NCBI RefSeq assembly: GCF_014854695.1
Contig: NZ_CP027557.1
Location: forward strand, 3,038,001 to 3,102,000
Length of the DNA: 64,000 nt
Direction of reading: 5' to 3'
From: Rhodococcus rhodochrous
GTDB taxonomy: Bacteria > Actinomycetota > Actinomycetes > Mycobacteriales > Mycobacteriaceae
In this document: piece by piece, positions 8,415 through 16,617 of the stretch
Layout: each line of letters opens with the position of its first letter
Position numbering within the stretch: position 1 is the stretch's first letter
Program-made: the position numbers and the translations under genes
Notes under the pieces: model-generated
Seen by the model: only the letters and a program-made list of their open reading frames with translations
Database searches by the model: none
Told to the model about the DNA's origin: nothing

Positions 8415-9299
8415 TCAGGTGCGCGCCGCTTCGATCTGCTGCACGAACCGGGCGGTGGCGTCGGCGACGTCGCGGGGATGGGAACGCGGCGACCAGTGCC
8501 CGGCGTCGAGCGGGTGGATGCGCAGGTCGGTGACCCAGCGGGAGGTGTCCTCGTAGCTCACGGGGCGTACCGCACGGTCGCGCAGGTTCTGGATCAGCTG
8601 GACCGGGACGTCCGTGCGCCGCTCGCGGGGTCGGGCGAGCCGCGCGCGGATGTTCGCCCGGTACAGGGACAGTCCGTGCACCATGTCGTCGGCGAGGGTC
8701 GGGGCGACCGGTGCGATCGCAGCAGGATCGGTGCGGTCGAAGAAGCCGACGAAGGCCGGCCAGTGGCGGGCGAGCCGGCCGCGCAGCACCGGATTCGGCA
8801 GACCGGGGATCTGGAAGGCGAGGGTGTAGGCGGAGGCGAGAGCCTGTTCGGCGGGGCCGAGTGGGCGCATCCGACGCAGACGACGGCGCATCCACAGGCC
8901 GAGATGGTCGAGATTGGGGCCGGAGATCGAGGTGTAGGAGGCGATGCGATCGCCGGCGTCGGGTTCGCACACTGCTTCCCAGCACAGCACCGCGCCCCAG
9001 TCGTGGCCGAGCAGGTGGACCGGTTCGTTCGGGGCGAGGGCGTCGATGACGGCGTGCAGGTCGGCGGCGAGGTGATCGAGCCGGTAGTGCGCCACCTCGC
9101 GAGGGATGGTGGAGGCGCCGGCGCCGCGGTTGTCGTAGCGCAGGATGCGGAAGTCGTCGGCGAGCAGGGGCGCGACGCGGTCCCACAGGGCGTGGGTGTC
9201 GGGCCAGCCGTGGACGAGGACGAGGGTCGGGCCGTGCGGGTTGCCTTCCTCGGCGACGTGGAGTCGGACGGGCCCGTTGGTGACGGTGTGGGTGGTCAT
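8415..9299 (-). CDS. Alpha/beta-hydrolase, epoxide-hydrolase-like
   Basis: 294 aa. The alpha/beta-hydrolase fold shows an HGWP oxyanion motif (30-33), a nucleophile elbow GHDWGA with Asp100, a probable acid near Asp241, and the general-base His268 in DAGHWSPRSHP. An Asp nucleophile with HGxP points to epoxide hydrolases or haloalkane-dehalogenase relatives, not serine esterases. The start codon overlaps the end of the 77-aa gene at 9296-9529 by 4 bp, so the two are translated together. The natural substrate is unknown. Confidence 0.85.
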   Translation of the reverse strand: MTTHTVTNGPVRLHVAEEGNPHGPTLVLVHGWPDTHALWDRVAPLLADDFRILRYDNRGAGASTIPREVAHYRLDHLAADLHAVIDALAPNEPVHLLGHDWGAVLCWEAVCEPDAGDRIASYTSISGPNLDHLGLWMRRRLRRMRPLGPAEQALASAYTLAFQIPGLPNPVLRGRLARHWPAFVGFFDRTDPAAIAPVAPTLADDMVHGLSLYRANIRARLARPRERRTDVPVQLIQNLRDRAVRPVSYEDTSRWVTDLRIHPLDAGHWSPRSHPRDVADATARFVQQIEAART

Positions 9300-9529
9300 G
9301 GCTGTCCTGGCGTCTCGGGAGCTGGTGGGTGGTCGCCGGGGGGTCGGGTGAACAGCGTGCGGCGCCGCAGGCTGCTGGCGATGGCGAAGAGGGATTCGGA
9401 GACGGAGGTGGGCCGGCCGTGGCGGCGCTGGACGAGATGTCCGAGTGCGGACAGCAGTCCGGCGCCGAGGGGGACGGCGAGGACGAACAGGATCCGATGT
9501 CGCAGTGGGCTGCCGCGCAGCATCGACAT
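9296..9529 (-). CDS. Small single-pass membrane protein
   Basis: 77 aa. It has a basic N-terminus, one hydrophobic segment (residues ~13-30, ILFVLAVPLGAGLLSALG) and a cytoplasmic-looking basic, Pro-rich tail. The ATG at 9529 follows AAGGAGG at six bases, a strong ribosome site. It is the first gene of a two-gene unit with the hydrolase. An operator-like inverted repeat sits ~33 bp upstream, shared with the divergent SDR-like gene. No family is recognised. Confidence 0.65.
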   Translation of the reverse strand: MSMLRGSPLRHRILFVLAVPLGAGLLSALGHLVQRRHGRPTSVSESLFAIASSLRRRTLFTRPPGDHPPAPETPGQP

Positions 9530-9561
9530 GGGAGGCCTCCTTCGATACCGGCCACTGTATT

Positions 9562-9578
9562 TGTGACCAACGGTAACA
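9562..9578. promoter_or_regulatory. Probable shared operator between divergent genes
   Basis: TGTGACC-AAC-GGTAACA, an inverted repeat matching at 6 of 7 positions per arm, in an AT-richer patch between the 77-aa gene (minus) and the SDR-like gene (plus). The position suits a repressor controlling both directions. The regulator is not encoded next to it. Confidence 0.45.
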
Positions 9579-9667
9579 CTATTTCTGGTGATGGGAACCA
9601 CTCCTGATGTTTCGCGACGGTCCCGCGCGTGCATCCCTCCCGAAGTCGACAAGGGACGGGGCAGCGC

Positions 9668-10696
9668 ATGAGAGTTCTCGTGATCGGTGCCTCCGGCTAT
9701 GTCGGCAGCCGGGTCGTCCCCGCCTTCCTCGCTACCGGCTGCACCGTGCGCGCCGCCGCCCGGAACCCGAAGGCCTTGCGACGCTTCTGGTGGCACGACC
9801 GGGTCGAGACCGCGCGGGTGGACGTCACCGACGCGCACACTCTCCCACCGGCACTCGACGATGTCGACGTCGTGGTCTATCTCGTGCACGGCATGCGCTC
9901 GGCGCACTTCCGCGACCTCGACCTGGCGGCGGCCCGCACCGTGCGGCGCGCGGTCGATGCCTCGCAGGTGACGCGCGTCGTCTACGTCTCCGGCTTTGTC
10001 CCCGAGTGTGCGCCGGACGAGCTGTCCGAGCATCTGCTCTCGCGCTGGGAGGTCGAGCAGGAACTGTCCCGATCGCGCCGCACGGTGATCACGCTGCGGG
10101 CCGGGATGGTGCTCGGCTCGGGGTCGACGAGCTTCGAGGTGCTCGGCCAGCTCGGTGGGCGCCTGCCTGTCACCGTGGTACCGGATTGGATGGAGTCGCG
10201 GGTCGAGCCGATCGCGGTCGTCGACCTGGTCGCCGCGGTGCTCGGGGCGGCCGTCGCGGACACTCCCACGGACTCGTTCGATGTGGGCTGCGGACAGTCG
10301 CTGCGCTATCCCGAGTTGCTCCGCCGCTACGGGCAGATCACCGGCATGCCGCGCGCTCAGGTCACCGTCGCCGGATTGCCGGGCGCGGTGATCGGCCGGC
10401 TCGGCTCGTGGTTGACGGAGGTGCCGTCGGGAACCGTGGCGGCGTTGATGGAGAGCCTGCGGCACGACATGACGGCCCGCGATCGTCGGTGGGTCGGCCG
10501 CCTGGTCCCGGCCACCCATCGGCCGTTGGGGATCGTGCCGGCGTTGCAGCGCGCGGTGCTGCCCGCCGATGCGAGTGTGCCGTGCGCGGAACGAGATCCG
10601 ATGGGTGCGCTACCCGGAGACCCGGAGTGGGCGGTCGCCGCCGCGGAGGCGCGCCGGTTCTCGGCGCACGGGATCCCGCCGCGACGGCGACCGTAG
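9668..10696 (+). CDS. Atypical SDR / NAD(P)H-binding protein
   Basis: 342 aa. The N-terminal Rossmann motif GASGYVGSR (7-15) binds NAD(P). It is followed by DVTDAHTLPPALDDVDVVVYLVHGM and VVYVSGFVP, typical of extended or atypical SDRs of the NmrA/complex-I-assembly type. The canonical YxxxK catalytic pair is not evident, so a redox-sensing or epimerase-like role is possible. It is divergent from the hydrolase pair and probably shares their operator. A terminator-like hairpin lies just downstream. Fold secure, function uncertain. Confidence 0.8.
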   Translation: MRVLVIGASGYVGSRVVPAFLATGCTVRAAARNPKALRRFWWHDRVETARVDVTDAHTLPPALDDVDVVVYLVHGMRSAHFRDLDLAAARTVRRAVDASQVTRVVYVSGFVPECAPDELSEHLLSRWEVEQELSRSRRTVITLRAGMVLGSGSTSFEVLGQLGGRLPVTVVPDWMESRVEPIAVVDLVAAVLGAAVADTPTDSFDVGCGQSLRYPELLRRYGQITGMPRAQVTVAGLPGAVIGRLGSWLTEVPSGTVAALMESLRHDMTARDRRWVGRLVPATHRPLGIVPALQRAVLPADASVPCAERDPMGALPGDPEWAVAAAEARRFSAHGIPPRRRP

Positions 10697-10703
10697 AGGG
10701 TGG

Positions 10704-10738
10704 ACGGGACGCCGTACTCGTCGACGGCGGCGTCCCGT
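10704..10738. terminator. Bidirectional terminator-like hairpin
   Basis: An 11-bp perfect stem (ACGGGACGCCG / CGGCGTCCCGT) with a 13-nt loop between two convergent genes ending at 10696 (plus) and 10757 (minus). There is no long U run, as is common for actinobacterial hairpins. Confidence 0.55.
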
Positions 10739-10756
10739 TCTCGGGGTGCGCTGGAT

Positions 10757-10963
10757 CTAGTCGACCGGGCCGAGCGCGGGAGCGGTCACGAAGCTCAGCG
10801 CGTCGTGGCCGGCGAGGTGATTGTCGATGATGCGCTCGATGGCCTGCCGCCATTCCTCCCGCACGGTCCCGGCGTCGTCGCCGGCATCGAGTCTCTGCAG
10901 GATGTTGTGCTGCGCAACGTGATAGGCCATGGGCGTGTCGATGTCGAAGGTCGGTAGTGCCAT
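10757..10963 (-). CDS. Small conserved hypothetical protein
   Basis: 68 aa, starting MALPTFDIDTPMAYHVAQHN. It is soluble and mostly helical, with acidic and hydrophobic residues alternating (REEWRQAIERIIDNHL). No recognised domain. The composition is normal for a coding gene and the ATG is preceded by AGGG at short spacing. It is divergent from fic, but there is no sign that it is an antitoxin. Confidence 0.55.
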   Translation of the reverse strand: MALPTFDIDTPMAYHVAQHNILQRLDAGDDAGTVREEWRQAIERIIDNHLAGHDALSFVTAPALGPVD

Positions 10964-11052
10964 GGCCCTGCACCATACGTCCGAACCACCCGCGACCCCA
11001 ACCCCCCGGTTCCGTCGGTGTACACCGGCGCGAACCGAACCCTCACCCGAGT

Positions 11053-11086
11053 CATACCATCGGATAATCGATTATCCGATGGTATG
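11053..11086. promoter_or_regulatory. Perfect 34-bp palindrome at the fic promoter
   Basis: Half-site CATACCATCGGATAATC (11053-11069), followed immediately by its exact reverse complement (11070-11086), no mismatches and no spacer. It ends eight bases before the fic ATG. A TATGGT -10 element lies at its downstream edge (11083-11088), which would make the transcript leaderless and put RNA polymerase in direct competition with any bound protein. It could also extrude as a cruciform. Confidence 0.75.
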
Positions 11087-11094
11087 GTCCGGGG

Positions 11095-12291
11095 ATGGCA
11101 TCGGTTGACGTCGAGTCCGGCTGGCCCGCGGTCACCTACGAACAGCACCCGTGGGTGAGCAGCGATGCCTACGGCTCGCGGCGCGAGAAGCGCCTGACCA
11201 CCGGCCCCTACCGCGCCGCGGTCCCCCCACTCATCGCCCACCGTCCGGTCCCGCTCGACGGCGAACTGCAGGCCCTCACCGAGGAAGCCGCGACGGAACT
11301 GACCCGTTTCGACGTCGAGGTCGGGCACATCACCGCCCCGTTCGCCTCCATCCTGCTGCGCACCGAGAGCGCGTCGAGCTCGGAGATCGAGAACCTCTCC
11401 AGCGGGGCGCGGCAGATCGCGCTCGCCGAACTCGGCGAACACGCCTCCCGCAACGCCCGCCTGATCGTCGGCAACGTGCGGGCGATGCGCGCGGCGCTCG
11501 AGCTGTCCGACGCGATCGACGCCGCCGCGATCCTGCGGATGCACCACGCGCTGCTCGAGCACGACGATCCGGCGATCGCCGGCCGGTGGCGCACCCAGCA
11601 GGTGTGGATCGGCGGGGGCAGTCTGGGCCCGCACACCGCGCAGTTCGTGCCCCCGCACCACGAGCGGGTGCCCGAGCTGATCGACGACCTGGTGGTCTTC
11701 GCCAATCGGGTGGATCTGCCGGTGGTCGCGCAGATCGCGGTCGCGCACGCGCAGTTCGAGACCATCCACCCGTTCCCGGACGGCAACGGCCGGGTGGGCC
11801 GCGCGTTGATCCAGGCGATGCTGCGCGGCGGGCAACTCACCCGCAGTGTCGCCGTGCCGGTCTCGGCGGGCCTGCTGCACAACACCGGGCAGTACTTCGA
11901 TGCGCTCGGCGCCTACCGCGCCGGGGATCTCGGGCCGATCGTGCACTCGATCGTCGATGCGTCGTTCGCGGCGGTCGCCAACGGCCGCACCCTCGTCGCC
12001 GATCTCGAGGCGGTACGCGAACTGTGGAGGTCCCGGGTGACGGCGCGGCGGGATTCGGCAGTGCACCGGCTCGTGGACGTGCTGCTGCGCCAGCCGGTGA
12101 TCGACAACCGGTCGGCCGCCGCGGCCTTGTCGGTGACCGGCGCCAACGCGCAGATCGCCATCGACCGGTTGGTGGATACGGGGATCCTCACACAGATCAC
12201 CGAGGGGCGCCGCAATCGCATCTGGCAGGCCAAGGACGTGGTGCGGGTACTCGACGAGTTCGCCGCGCGCGCCAAACGCCGCCGCGGCTGA
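11095..12291 (+). CDS. Fic-domain protein (putative AMP-transferase) with C-terminal winged helix
   Basis: 398 aa. The active-site loop HPFPDGNGRVGR places the catalytic His at 225, Asp229, Asn231 and Arg233/236, all intact. An N-terminal inhibitory motif of the (S/T)xxxE(G/N) type occurs at 95-100 (SSEIEN), so this is a self-inhibited class II Fic enzyme. The last ~70 residues (RLVDVLLRQPVIDNRSAAAALSV...) form a winged-helix-like domain. Fic enzymes transfer AMP or another nucleotide to proteins. A 34-bp palindrome directly before the ATG suggests autoregulation. The target protein is unknown. Confidence 0.9.
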   Translation: MASVDVESGWPAVTYEQHPWVSSDAYGSRREKRLTTGPYRAAVPPLIAHRPVPLDGELQALTEEAATELTRFDVEVGHITAPFASILLRTESASSSEIENLSSGARQIALAELGEHASRNARLIVGNVRAMRAALELSDAIDAAAILRMHHALLEHDDPAIAGRWRTQQVWIGGGSLGPHTAQFVPPHHERVPELIDDLVVFANRVDLPVVAQIAVAHAQFETIHPFPDGNGRVGRALIQAMLRGGQLTRSVAVPVSAGLLHNTGQYFDALGAYRAGDLGPIVHSIVDASFAAVANGRTLVADLEAVRELWRSRVTARRDSAVHRLVDVLLRQPVIDNRSAAAALSVTGANAQIAIDRLVDTGILTQITEGRRNRIWQAKDVVRVLDEFAARAKRRRG

Positions 12292-12336
12292 CCCCCTCGG
12301 TACCGCTCCGCCCCGGCGTCGCTCGGTCGGGGTCGA

Positions 12337-12561
12337 TCAGCCCGGGATGTCGCGCGGGTCGTGACCGTAGGTGTTGCGTTCGCCGATCGTCCCGTCGAGG
12401 TTGTGGACGAGGTGTTCGACCTTGCGGCGGCGCGCCTCGTCGCGGCCGGCGGCGACGGCCTCCTCACGGGTGGGATAGGTGCCGAGCAGGTCGCTCGAGC
12501 CCTCGATGCGGTTGTGCCAGGATCCGTCCTGATGGAACGTCTCGACATCGCCGGCGGGCAT
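12337..12561 (-). CDS. DUF2188 family protein
   Basis: 74 aa. The DUF2188 pattern is seen: WHNRIEGSSDLLGTYPTREEAVAAGRDEARRRKVEHLVHNLDGTIGERNTYG. These proteins have a short beta-alpha unit with a conserved 'HN.DG.I..R..YG' end, and no established biochemical role. The ATG at 12561 has GAGGAG seven bases upstream, so I did not use the longer in-frame extension. It converges with fic and diverges from the recombinase gene. Confidence 0.75.
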   Translation of the reverse strand: MPAGDVETFHQDGSWHNRIEGSSDLLGTYPTREEAVAAGRDEARRRKVEHLVHNLDGTIGERNTYGHDPRDIPG

Positions 12562-12712
12562 GGGGTGCTCCTCTCCACGAACGGTCGGTTGTCCACCGCG
12601 TACCCGGCGTCGGTCTCCCCGAATCCGGACGCGGTCCCTGCTGTCCCGTCGGTCCCTGCTGTCACACTGGACTCGCACATCTGTACGAGCGGATCTTCAC
12701 GGGAGGGGCATC

Positions 12713-13768
12713 GTGGCGGGCAGCGCGACCGAGCCGGGATTGTCGGACTGGATCGGGTCGTATCTCGAGACCTTGCAGACCGCGAAACGGTCCCCGCACA
12801 CCATCAAGGCCTACCGACTCGACCTGCACGCGGTGCGCGCGCATCTCGCCGCGGCCTGCGCGGTGCCGGAGGACGCGTTGACACTCGGGAATGTGACGGT
12901 GCGCGGGTTGCGGTCGGCGTTCGCGGCGTTCGCCGCCGAACGGCAACCGGCGTCGGTGCGCCGCGCCTGGTCGGTGTGGAACAACTTCTGCAACTTCCTC
13001 GTCTCCGAAGGGGTGTCGGAAGGCAACCCGATGGCCTCGATCGCACAGCCGAAGAAGCCGCAGCACACCCCGAAGGCGTTCTCCCCCAACGCAATCAATC
13101 AACTCGTCGACACCATCACCGTGGAGGCGCAACGCCCGGCGAAGTCGGCGCGGGACTGGCCGCAACGCGATCTGGCGCTCATCGCGACGCTGCTGCTCAC
13201 CGGGATCCGCTCGGACGAGTTGATCCGCCTCGATGTGGGCAGCATCCTCGGCGGCCGCGAGGCCCCGGTGCTGCGGGTGCTCGGCAAGGGCGCGATCGAA
13301 CGGGAGATCCCCCTCGAGGACAGCTGGACGGCGATCGTCGCCGCCTATCTCGAGGAACGCTACGCCCGTTTCCCTGCCGCGCGGCGCCGCGCCCGCGACC
13401 GCGACGAGTTGCCCGTGTGGGAGCGGCACGACCCGGCCGACCCGCTGTTCGTCGGCGCGGACGGCACACGCATCACCCGCGGCACCCTGCAGTACCGGGT
13501 GCGGCGCATCTACCGCCGCGCGGGTATCGAGTCCGAACGCAAACGCGGTGCGCTCGCCCACGCGTTGCGGCACACCTTCGCGACGAGCCTGGCCGACAGC
13601 GGCGCGACGATGGTCGAGTTGCAGCAGCTGCTCGGGCACCGGTCGTTGCAGACCGTGCAGGTGTACACCTCGGCGACCAACGATGCGGTGCGGCACGCCG
13701 CGCGCCACAACCCCGTCTACGGGTTGCTCGGGTCGGGTCGCGAGTCGCTCGGCGACGGGCCGGGTTAG
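12713..13768 (+). CDS. Tyrosine recombinase / integrase
   Basis: 351 aa. The N-terminal core-binding domain is at ~10-110 and the catalytic domain at ~125-335. The full catalytic set is present: Arg166 (TGIRSDEL), Lys192, His283 and Arg286 (HALRHTF), His309 (LLGHRS) and Tyr318 (VQVYTS). The GTG start follows GGGAGG at six bases. It is XerC/D-like in length but distinct from the true xerD at 53315. No excisionase, attachment-site repeat or phage genes adjoin it, so it is probably a resident recombinase or the remnant of an old element. Confidence 0.88.
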   Translation: MAGSATEPGLSDWIGSYLETLQTAKRSPHTIKAYRLDLHAVRAHLAAACAVPEDALTLGNVTVRGLRSAFAAFAAERQPASVRRAWSVWNNFCNFLVSEGVSEGNPMASIAQPKKPQHTPKAFSPNAINQLVDTITVEAQRPAKSARDWPQRDLALIATLLLTGIRSDELIRLDVGSILGGREAPVLRVLGKGAIEREIPLEDSWTAIVAAYLEERYARFPAARRRARDRDELPVWERHDPADPLFVGADGTRITRGTLQYRVRRIYRRAGIESERKRGALAHALRHTFATSLADSGATMVELQQLLGHRSLQTVQVYTSATNDAVRHAARHNPVYGLLGSGRESLGDGPG

Positions 13769-13846
13769 CTCGTCGGTTGCGCTGTGGGCGGGCGCGGCAA
13801 CTGCAAGACTGGGGATCGATCCATCCGGCAACGTGAAGGAGCATCC

Positions 13847-15286
13847 ATGAGCGTCGAGCAGACCGAACCCCGCCGTCATCGTGTGGTCGTGATCGGATCC
13901 GGTTTCGGTGGGCTGTTCGGGACCCAGGCCCTGGCTCGTGCCGATGTGGACGTCACGGTCGTGGCGCGCACCACCCATCACTTGTTCCAGCCGTTGCTGT
14001 ACCAGGTGGCCACGGGCATCCTGTCGGTCGGTGACATCGCCCCGGCGACCCGCATGGTGCTGCGCAAACAGAAGAACGCGCAGGTGTTGCTCGGGGACGT
14101 CGAGAAGATCGACCTGGAGAATCGGACGGTGACCTCCCGGTTCCTCGAGCGCTACACCACCACCGAATTCGACAGTCTCATCGTCGCCGCGGGTGCCGGC
14201 CAGTCCTATTTCGGCAACGACCAGTTCGCCGAGTACGCGCCGGGCATGAAGACCATCGACGACGCCCTCGAGCTGCGCGGCCGGATCCTCGGGGCGTTCG
14301 AGCAGGCCGAACTGTCCCACGATCACGAGGAACGCGCCCGGCTGCTGACCTTCGTGGTGGTCGGCGCCGGCCCGACCGGGGTGGAACTGGCCGGGCAGAT
14401 CGCCGAGCTGTCGCGCCGCACCCTCAAGGGCACCTTCCGCAACATCGATCCGACCGAGGCGCGGGTGGTGCTGCTCGACGGCGCCTCCGACGTGCTGCCG
14501 GTCTACGGCGGCAAACTCAGCCGCAAGGCCCGCAACACCCTCGAACGGCTCGGGGTGGAGATCCAGCTCGGTGCGATGGTCACCGACGTCGACGCCGACG
14601 GTCTCGTCGTCAAGGAGAAGGACGGTTCGCAGCGGCGCATCGAGTCGCAGTGCAAGGTGTGGTCGGCGGGCGTGTCGGCCAGTCCGCTCGGCAAGCAGCT
14701 CGCCGAACAGTCCGGGGCGCAGGTCGATCGGGCGGGCCGGGTGGAGGTGCTGCCGGATCTGACGTTGCCGGGGCATCCGAACGTGTTCGTCATCGGCGAC
14801 ATGATGTCGCTGAACAAGCTGCCCGGTCTGGCGCAGGTGGCGATGCAGGGCGGCAAGTACGCGGCCCGGCAGATCATCGCCTCCCTCGACGGCGCCGACC
14901 CGGGCCATCGGGAACCGTTCAAGTATTTCGACAAGGGCAGCATGGCGACGATTTCGCGGTTCAGTGCGGTCGCGAAGGTCGGCAAACTCGAGATCAGCGG
15001 GTTCCTCGGCTGGGTGGCGTGGTTGTTCATCCACCTGCTGTATCTGGTGGGGTTCTCGTCGAAGCTGTCGACGCTGCTGTCGTGGGCGCAGGCGTTCTTC
15101 TCCACCGGCCGCAACGAGATGGCGGCGACCGAGCAGCAGGTGTTCGCGCGGATCGCGCTCGAGCACATGCGCGCGGACGAACCCGGCGGCGACTCGGCGA
15201 ACGGCGCGGCCTCGGCGAAGGACGGGGACCGTTCCGCACAGGCGCCGGCCGGGCAGGGCCGCGGCGGGACGCAGGCCGCGGGCTGA
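13847..15286 (+). CDS. ndh: Type II NADH dehydrogenase (NDH-2)
   Basis: 479 aa. It has an FAD-binding GSGFGGLFG near the N-terminus, an NADH-binding GAGPTGVELAG in the middle, and FVIGDM near residue 320. The C-terminal hydrophobic stretch (ISGFLGWVAWLFIHLLYLVGF) anchors the enzyme at the inner face of the membrane. It oxidises NADH and reduces menaquinone without pumping protons. AAGGAG lies five bases before the ATG. It matches the position of Rv1854c in M. tuberculosis. The C-terminal tail is Ala/Gly-rich and probably disordered. Confidence 0.95.
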   Translation: MSVEQTEPRRHRVVVIGSGFGGLFGTQALARADVDVTVVARTTHHLFQPLLYQVATGILSVGDIAPATRMVLRKQKNAQVLLGDVEKIDLENRTVTSRFLERYTTTEFDSLIVAAGAGQSYFGNDQFAEYAPGMKTIDDALELRGRILGAFEQAELSHDHEERARLLTFVVVGAGPTGVELAGQIAELSRRTLKGTFRNIDPTEARVVLLDGASDVLPVYGGKLSRKARNTLERLGVEIQLGAMVTDVDADGLVVKEKDGSQRRIESQCKVWSAGVSASPLGKQLAEQSGAQVDRAGRVEVLPDLTLPGHPNVFVIGDMMSLNKLPGLAQVAMQGGKYAARQIIASLDGADPGHREPFKYFDKGSMATISRFSAVAKVGKLEISGFLGWVAWLFIHLLYLVGFSSKLSTLLSWAQAFFSTGRNEMAATEQQVFARIALEHMRADEPGGDSANGAASAKDGDRSAQAPAGQGRGGTQAAG

Positions 15287-15294
15287 CCGTCGGT

Positions 15295-15326
15295 GCTCCG
15301 GCCGGGTGTGGTGTCCCGGCCGGAGC
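15295..15326. terminator. Bidirectional terminator hairpin
   Basis: A 12-bp perfect stem (GCTCCGGCCGGG / CCCGGCCGGAGC) with an 8-nt loop, placed between the convergent ndh and thioesterase genes. No U tract. Confidence 0.65.
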
Positions 15327-15341
15327 CGCCCGGCTGCAGGG

Positions 15342-15791
15342 TCAGTGCCCGATGCGGTCCGCGTCGGTGATGTTCGCCAGGCGCACCTGTCCCTGCGCGA
15401 CGAGGCGGTCCTGTTCGTCGACGATCTCCACCCGCCACAGCTGCTGGGTGCGGCCGCGGTGCACCGGGGTGCCGGTCGCGGTGAGGACCCCTTCGCGGGT
15501 CGCGCGGAGGAAGTCGGTGTTGTTGTTGACCCCGACGACGTTGCCCTTGTCTCCCAGCCAGTTGGCGCCGGCGACGCTGGCGACGGTCTCGATCACCGCG
15601 CAGTACACCCCGCCGTGCACGATGCCGTAGGGCTGGTGCTGCGTGGGGGTGATCGTCCACCGGGCCCGGGCGAGATCGGGGCCGAGTTCGACGAACTCGA
15701 GGCCGAGGGCGGTGTTGAAGCCGGTGTCGTTGACGGTGTTGATCGCCTGCACGTCGTGCTGGGCCGGGGCGGAGGTGGACTGGTCGCTCAT
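15342..15791 (-). CDS. PaaI-like hotdog-fold acyl-CoA thioesterase
   Basis: 149 aa. It shows the hotdog thioesterase pattern: GLEFVELGPDLARARWTIT, then the conserved HGGVYCAVIETVASVAG helix, and NNNTDFLRATREGVLTATGTPVHRGR. The HGG motif and the following acidic residue are typical of the PaaI family, which releases acyl groups from CoA in aromatic or lipid metabolism. Comparable to Rv1847. A longer upstream reading frame exists, but the ATG at 15791 fits the family start. Confidence 0.87.
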   Translation of the reverse strand: MSDQSTSAPAQHDVQAINTVNDTGFNTALGLEFVELGPDLARARWTITPTQHQPYGIVHGGVYCAVIETVASVAGANWLGDKGNVVGVNNNTDFLRATREGVLTATGTPVHRGRTQQLWRVEIVDEQDRLVAQGQVRLANITDADRIGH

Positions 15792-15910
15792 ACGGGCTTC
15801 CCTTGTTCGTGCGTGGGGTCGGCCGGCCGCCGGGACAGGTGGCCGTCGAACGATGGTAGGACATGGCGGTTTTCGGCCGACCACCTCCGACGGTGGCACC
15901 CCCGGGGTGG

Positions 15911-16396
15911 TCACTGCAGAGTCACCAGCAGCGCGTAGGCGACGATCGAGTAGCCGTCGGGGATCGGCCCGAACCGGTGCACGGTCCGCGCGCCCTCGTA
16001 CTCGACGCCGTACCAGCCCGCGTCCGCGGTCGGGATCCTGAGGGTCCGCTGGATCACCGGGTGACGTTCGGCGACCAGGGCGCGCCCGTGCGGTCGGGTG
16101 CGGTACAGCGTCCACAGATAGCGGTCCCACACCAGATGCCCGGTGAGCACGACGTCGCCGAGGGCGTCGAGCTGCGGTGGGAGCACGGTGGTGAAGCCGT
16201 GACCGAGATGGGCGAGCAGTTCGACCCGATCGTCGACGGTGATCTGCTCGACGCGGGCGGGCACGTGCCGGACGAGGTCGCGGATGCAGTCGCTCGCGCC
16301 GGGGGTGGTCCAGGAGGTGGTCGGTTCACACACCTGCCCGGGAGCAGGCTGATCGGGCCACGGTTCGAGGTCTTCGATCATCCACAGGGTGGTCAT
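15911..16396 (-). CDS. Hypothetical protein
   Basis: 161 aa, soluble. It starts MTTLWMIEDLEPWPDQPAPG and includes GHGFTTVLPPQLDALGDVVLTGHLVWDRYLWTLYRTRPHGR. No recognised domain. The even charge distribution and several Trp/Tyr residues argue for a true protein. A stem-loop and ~220 bp separate it from the iron-locus gene upstream, so it is probably transcribed alone. Confidence 0.6.
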   Translation of the reverse strand: MTTLWMIEDLEPWPDQPAPGQVCEPTTSWTTPGASDCIRDLVRHVPARVEQITVDDRVELLAHLGHGFTTVLPPQLDALGDVVLTGHLVWDRYLWTLYRTRPHGRALVAERHPVIQRTLRIPTADAGWYGVEYEGARTVHRFGPIPDGYSIVAYALLVTLQ

Positions 16397-16516
16397 CTCT
16401 CGGTGCTTCCCAGGTCGCGGCGCGGATTCCTCCAGCATCCTCCGGGTTCGCCACCGCCGCGCCTGCGATCGGCCGGTTGCGCTGTGCGTCGACGGCGCAG
16501 GGCTCCGGACACACGA

Positions 16517-16548
16517 CGGCGGGCCCCACATGGATGTGAGGCCCGCCG
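16517..16548 (-). terminator. Terminator-like stem-loop
   Basis: Two 15-bp arms (16517-16531 and 16534-16548) pair at 14 of 15 positions, with almost no loop. It lies 70-100 bp downstream of the minus-strand gene ending at 16618 and upstream of the next minus-strand gene, so it probably ends the iron-locus transcript. Confidence 0.5.
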
Positions 16549-16617
16549 CGGGAAGGGACCGGGAGTCACTGCAGCCCTCAGGACTCCGCTGCGGTCCGGC
16601 AGTCGGAACGAATTCGA

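Noticed and set aside
12713..13768. Integrase as evidence of a prophage or integrative element
   Set aside because: Neighbours are core genes (ndh), no excisionase, structural or replication genes, and no flanking direct repeats or tRNA.
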